Under the pieces are notes generated by a model. That model searched no databases. It saw only the letters and a program-made list of their open reading frames with translations, and was not told the DNA's origin. A stretch of DNA of 64,000 nt from assembly GCF_035582795.1 (NCBI RefSeq), contig NC_134374.1, forward strand, positions 24,319,798 to 24,383,797, written 5' to 3'. This stretch comes from Mycteria americana (taxonomy: Eukaryota > Chordata > Aves > Ciconiiformes > Ciconiidae). The first letter of the stretch is position 1; the number at the start of each line of letters is the position of its first letter. Of the stretch, positions 58,722 to 64,000 are shown one piece after another. Position numbers and translations under genes: made by a program.

Positions 58722-60383
58722 GCTCTGACGCCGGCAAGAACAAACCCACGTTTGCCCCAAAGAGCTTAAAATCTCTGTAAATCCTATTTGTTGCCGCACA
58801 GGTGTCTCATTTCTTTACCCCAAGCCTAACAAATGTATTTTATTACTAAGAGAACTGTCCTAAAATAAAGACTTTAAATACGAGGGTCTGTAATGATGTA
58901 AAGAATGATGCGAAGAAAAGGGATTCCCTGGTAAGGAAATATTTCTGTGGTCATTTGGGTGAAATGGGTTCCGTAAATGTATCGAAAATTAATATTTAAT
59001 GGCATATTTTTATATATTAAATATTTAAACAAATCGTATCATTAAGATATTAAAATATTTCAATTTAAATTGGAAATTGGTTTTTTGCTATAATTCATTT
59101 AATTAAAGCAGGCACAGCGTGCCACATATTAGCCTAAAACCTATTACATGGGTGCCAGACCGTATATATGACTGAGACCCTGGGCGCTTGTTCCACTGCA
59201 CAGTCAAAGCAGTTCAAGCAAAGCAGTTTTAAAGGATTGTTGTGGGTTGGTTTTTTTTTTTCCTTTTTTTTTTAATCTTGAATAGACCGTTTCCAGATTA
59301 ACAAATCAAGGCTACGTGCACGCAGAAGACTTGAGACCCATGTAAGCCTTCCAGAGGCCGATGCATCTGGATAAATCCAGCACAGATTAAAGCAAAGCTT
59401 TCACTGCACAAACTCTCCCCGAAACGAGCAGGACGCTCGTGACGCCGCTGTCCCTGGGAAGAGGACGGAGCCGGGAGGAGCGGGCAGTAAATAACCGGTG
59501 CCAAAGCCAGGCAGAACGACTCGGTGGCGGAGGCGTGGAGGCGACGGCCCCGCGCTGTACGCGGTTATGTCGCACTTCTCTTTCGCCGGGGGAATTACCG
59601 GAGCAGAGCCATTCCGGGAGCGTTAGAGCCGCGGCAGTTTCTGCGGTTCATGAGATTACCCACGGCTCTCCAGCCTCCTGATAGAAAACCCTCTGAAACA
59701 CAACGCTGTGCCTAAACACAATGGCAGCCTAGAAGAAAGCAACAGCCTTAACAATGAGTTTCTTTGCTTTTATAGGTTTTAGCAAAGCCCATTGTGTTGT
59801 TTTAACACCCTTTTTTGTATTTAGATTTCTAATGTCTTTGACTGGGGGAAGGGTGGAAGGGGCAACCAATTTAATTCGATAATCCCCCTAAGCCTTGCTT
59901 AATGCAGTCACTCTGGTTTGCGTCTGTGAATTTTACAGTGGCGTTTTGGGCGGTTGCAGCACTGCACTGGAAAATGTCCCATCATTTATTTTGCAGCTAT
60001 TCGAGGGAAATGGTTCCCAGTGCCGGGCAGCCTGTTCCATTAAATATTGTCAAACGAAACAAACTCTGACACCCCAGATGGGGCTGGACCTCAGGGCTGC
60101 CATACTGATTCCTGGAGAAGGCAGCTCAGAGTCTGGCTGCAAAGTGCCAAAATTAACATTAAACCACGAGCAGGGGACTTCCGCAGTTGGTGAAAAATCT
60201 CCTTCTTGGCCGAGGAGGTGGCTGCAGGGGACAAAGCGAAGTCCCCAGCTCGGGGATGCCTGCGGCCCCCCGGGACGGGGCTGACGGAGCAGGACGGGTC
60301 CTCCTCGCTCCCCAAACATGACGGCGGCTCACGCCGTCTGCCCTCTGGGTGGGCGGGATGGAAGTGCTGCAGGAGGAAAGTTC
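58722..60383. other. Intergenic DNA; no gene seen
   Basis: AT-rich block 58760-59300 and GC-richer 59400-60340, with short frames only and no recognised repeat. Confidence 0.4.
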
Positions 60384-60437
60384 CAGCAAGAGTTTTTGTC
60401 CTGTTGCTTTCAGCAAGAGCTTTTGTCCTGTTGCTTT
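60384..60437. repeat. 27-bp tandem duplication
   Basis: A 27-mer starting cagcaagagtttttgtcctg occurs at 60384-60410 and 60411-60437 with one mismatch (t/c). As the length is a multiple of three, the plus frame repeats SKSFCPVAF. No gene is otherwise evident. Confidence 0.95.
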
Positions 60438-63400
60438 CTTCTCCCGACAGGGAGGCAGTGCCACGGCGTGGGTTGTTTTCCCACGTGCTCGTAAGAAAGA
60501 CAAGACGAGACTCTTAAAGAGTATCGAAGCATCTCATGAGCCTCTGTTCTCCTCAAATTCCTCCACCGGTGCCCAGCTCCCAGCATTTCTCTGATGTTTG
60601 CTCGAACCCGATGCATTCAGCCAGCAGTGAATAAAAACCTGTGCCAAGAGGTTAGCATCGCTCTCGATGGGATTTTTTGATGGCCCATGTAAGGGTGCAC
60701 TGTATCTCCCACGGAAATGTTCCTCGGCCATTCTAGAAGCATCTCGGAAAGAGTCACAGCAAATACAAGGGCTGGGGGGGGGAGGGGGGGGGGCTGGTAT
60801 AGTCAATGGGCAGCAGCAACAAAGTCAAGATGGGAAGAAGGGTCTGGAAGAAAGGTCAAGGTCTGAACGATGTTACCTGTAGCAAACTAAGTCGCCCAAA
60901 CAGGAGAAAGGAGCAAAGGAAGGACAAAAAAATTAAGAGACTGAGATCTACTAGACTGCCACAGAAACGGAAGAGAGCAAGGTGTCCAGAGAGATCAGAA
61001 AACACACGGAGAGAAGCGGATCCTCAACAGGAAAATGGCAGGATCCTTTAGACTTAATGGAGAATGTGGAGAATAATCATGAGAGTGTTTTGAAGATCAC
61101 TGAAGACCACACGAAGATCACTTTTTTCCACCTCTACACTCTGTGCAATTGCCTTCCACGCTTACCTCATTATGATCCAGCGATAAGAATGAAATACCTT
61201 GGGAAAATAAAGACCGATGACAGAATTCTGTCTTTATGGCCACCATTTGCCTTCACAGCTTCACCTCACATCTACCGGCCTCGCGTGGTATTTTCCATCA
61301 GATACCAGCCCAGCGCTCCGCCACACAGAACTCGGGGACTTCACAAACTCGAAAGAAAAACTCTTTTATTGGTGTAAAAGAAACGAAAGGGAACAGCCAA
61401 AAGGGCAAGTACTTGCAGGTGGTGAAAAACACTTCACCAGAGATTAAATTAAATTAGTCCTTCTATGCAGAAAAGCTTTAAGGGACCTTCCAAGAATGTA
61501 AGTCATCTCCAAATGGAGATGACAGAGAAAACACATTCTAGCGGGCTGTATCTCTAGCCCTGATAAGTTAAGGCCAAAAAAATTAAAAAGGGAGATTCTA
61601 AAAACTGACCTCCTGAGGATATCGGAGGAAAGACTCTTCCCAGAGATAAGAAGCTGGAAGGCTACAGGAGAATGTGTATGTCCGCTAAAAGATGGAAGTA
61701 TGAGAACGAACAGAAATATGTGGGTCACTGTTTACTACAGAGGAATTTATGGAGGTTTCCATATTCCAGCCTTTCTTTATAAGGGGTAAGATGGAGAAGT
61801 CATCTCAAACTGAAGATCACTAAAAGAGGCTTTAAACTGAATAAATAAAAATAACAGGAGCAAAGTTCCTGTCTGGGACAGCATTTGAGAGTTCCAGAAA
61901 AGTGCTCAGTATGAAATTGTCAGGCTAGTTAACCCTAGTTTGAAACCCCTTGTCTAAATCAGGCCTGAGATTTAAGGACCAGACCAAGAAATGGAACTAA
62001 ACTTTGATGGATGCAAAATCACTCCAAACACCTAGGAACGGGCTCTGACCCACTATCGCTCGCCAAGGAGGTCTTGGCATCGCTGCGCTGACATTTTCAT
62101 AGAGCTACGCACAGCGCTCGGAGGCAGTCGGAAGGCAAACAGACCAGAAGGAATTATTAGGGAGGACACGGAGAACAAATAAAAACAAGCGTTGTTATGG
62201 CACTGCATGAGCCTGTGGTGTGCCCGCGTGTTTCAGCCCTCTCTTCGCAGGACGGATACCCAGAAAAGGTGGAAAAACACAAGGGGAGGGAGTAGTGGTC
62301 TGCAAAAATCACCTTGTGGGGTTAAATAGAGTAGGGCTTCCTTATTTGGAAGAGATGCCTGAAAGAGAACCTGACAGGGGTGCGTAAAGAGCATGGTGAA
62401 GGGCGATGGCTGCTCCTCGGTTTGGTTTTGTCATCTTGGCATTACTGCGTGACTCACGGAGCCCGTTTCATTCTCCTCACCGTCAAACTGGAGCGTTAAT
62501 TTCACTACTGACTTAGGAAGTTCATTATCAACTCATGCCTGTGAGCAAACTTGTACAAGACAGTTTTCTAACCCATCACCTCATGCAGTAATTCAAATTC
62601 CAAGTAATTCAGTAATTCCAAATTCGAAATACAAAAATATTTTTTGTAAGACTGTATATAAAAAGTATTAGTGAGCTTATTTACAATGTCTACATGTTAT
62701 GGACATCAAGAAATATAAAAAATATCTCAAACCATTTTTAAACTTTTTATTTCAAAAAAGCAGCACTTTTAAAAACTCTGGCAAACCCGGCACGCTCCTT
62801 CACAAAAATAGCTAATATTTTTGTCAAACTGTCAAATAGAACTAAAACATATAAAAATCCTCACAACTTAACAGAGAAAGGGTATGGGATACACAGGGAC
62901 ATAATTCTATTTAAATGATACACTTAGCTGAGGGAGTTGCAGGAAAATTTGCGTGTCCAGCTATGCAGGGAGAGAGGTGATGAATCCCCAGTCGCAGTCG
63001 GACACCGTGTGCCCGGGCTGTAAGGCTCCCGGGCGCTTCCAGGAGAAGTCAAAAACGCAGGATCGGGCCCTAAAAAAACCCCAAACCCCAAACCAAACAT
63101 CAAAGGATTATTTAAAAGAATTTAGCAAGATTTGCAGTTGCTGAATCAGCCCCACCAGGAAATATCAGGTGGCATTTCTGGGGCAAGAGCCCCTTCGTGC
63201 ATCGCGACCCCCCCAGACCGGCAGCAGCCGTGGCCATCTCGCGAGAAGGGCTGCATTAGGCAGCTGGAAAAGGTGGGGACAGGGGGTCCAAGGAAAAGGT
63301 GGGGACAGGGACCCCAGGAGCCCCAGGAGGCTGCTGGGGACGCAGGATCGGAATCAGGCCCTTAGGCAGGGATGCAGCCCACCGCAATTGTAATACCGAC

Positions 63401-64000
63401 AATAACAAAACCTCCCTTGTCACTTACAACTAATAGTAATTTTCTTGCTTATACAACTTGCGGGGTTACAAGCACTTTCAGGTATAATGTTGAAATGCAG
63501 TGATGCTGAATATACACTGGAACACTGACAGTGTTTACCTGGTCCTTCTGCTTACAGAGCTACGAGCATATAGGTACTCAGATCACTGTTGCCCATTTTC
63601 ATATGCATTTCATCCATATTTGAAATTTTGCATTTCCATGTAAAATAGAGACACAGATAAATGTTTACATACTATCAGAGAGAATTAATTTCTTTGAAAA
63701 CTAGGCAAATAGTAAGTTCCCACAATTGCAGCAGTGATGTACATACCGTCTAGCCGATCAACAGCTAACACCAGTTAATGGCTGCCATAAGAAATATGAG
63801 ATATGGATCGGTCCACGGAGTAACAGATGATACCGTTCCAGGCAGGTGGCATTTTAGGCTCTAGTGAAGGGATTTTAAGATTCTCAAGAGGAAGAAACGC
63901 CACATTTACATCATGCGGAACAAGTAATCTATCGACTTAGATGAACTATTGTAGGATAGAATTTAGAAACAAAGGAGAGTGGCGTCCTGACTATTTCTCA
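60438..64000. other. Intergenic DNA to window end; no gene seen
   Basis: Contains a G-rich tract (60773-60793), a lysine/arginine-rich chance frame (60806-61051), probably degraded repeat sequence at 61000-62000 that I cannot classify, AT-rich DNA at 62600-62900 and a short G-rich direct repeat (ggtggggacaggg at about 63271 and 63299). No exon was recognised. Confidence 0.4.

Noticed and set aside
60806-61051. Lys/Arg-rich 81-codon frame as a nuclear protein exon
   Set aside because: Purine-rich DNA gives this composition by chance. There are no splice signals or recognisable motif.

Overview
This 64 kb window is vertebrate nuclear DNA and almost certainly from a bird. It carries a fairly intact avian-type CR1 LINE 3' end, several much older CR1 remnants, compact CpG islands, spliced genes with short phase-0 exons and no prokaryotic features. 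Only two host genes can be recognised with confidence: SH3BGR on the minus strand (first coding exon only, 15787-15831) and a complete six-exon HMGN1 on the plus strand (29238-37800). From memory, both lie close together on human 21q22.2 in the same relative orientation (transcribed away from each other), which supports the identifications.

Layout. 1-15786 is AT-rich and most likely first-intron sequence of SH3BGR; it holds one ancient CR1 (6830-7340, minus) and one younger CR1 (about 12868-13455, minus). 15560-16450 is the SH3BGR CpG-island promoter with a 19-copy GGGGCT/GGAGCT hexanucleotide array. 16450-28270 has no identified gene, although human gene order would put GET1 and LCA5L here. 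It holds a small CpG island (19750-19960), a few weak minus-strand exon-like segments and old CR1 pieces. 28270-38440 is HMGN1 with its CpG promoter, and a second, intronic CpG island carries E2F, CRE and ZNF143-type sites. 38440-64000 is gene-poor and partly very GC-rich. It holds old CR1 fragments (44420-44905, 54570-54870), a perfect (TCTCC)n array, an 11-bp minisatellite of about 0.94 kb, a (ACGTA)11 array and a 150-bp unit duplicated in direct orientation 2.4 kb apart.

How it works together: HMGN1 makes a small nucleosome-binding chromatin protein. SH3BGR makes a thioredoxin-fold SH3-binding glutamate-rich protein. They are neighbours and not a pathway. No retrovirus, LTR element, Polinton, CRISPR array or tRNA gene was recognised. 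No convincingly new multi-gene system is present. The best leads are the intronic HMGN1 promoter with a possible alternative N-terminus, the duplicated 150-bp unit with a conserved 14-bp palindrome, the C9orf72-like G-rich hexanucleotide array at the SH3BGR promoter, and the 11-bp minisatellite.
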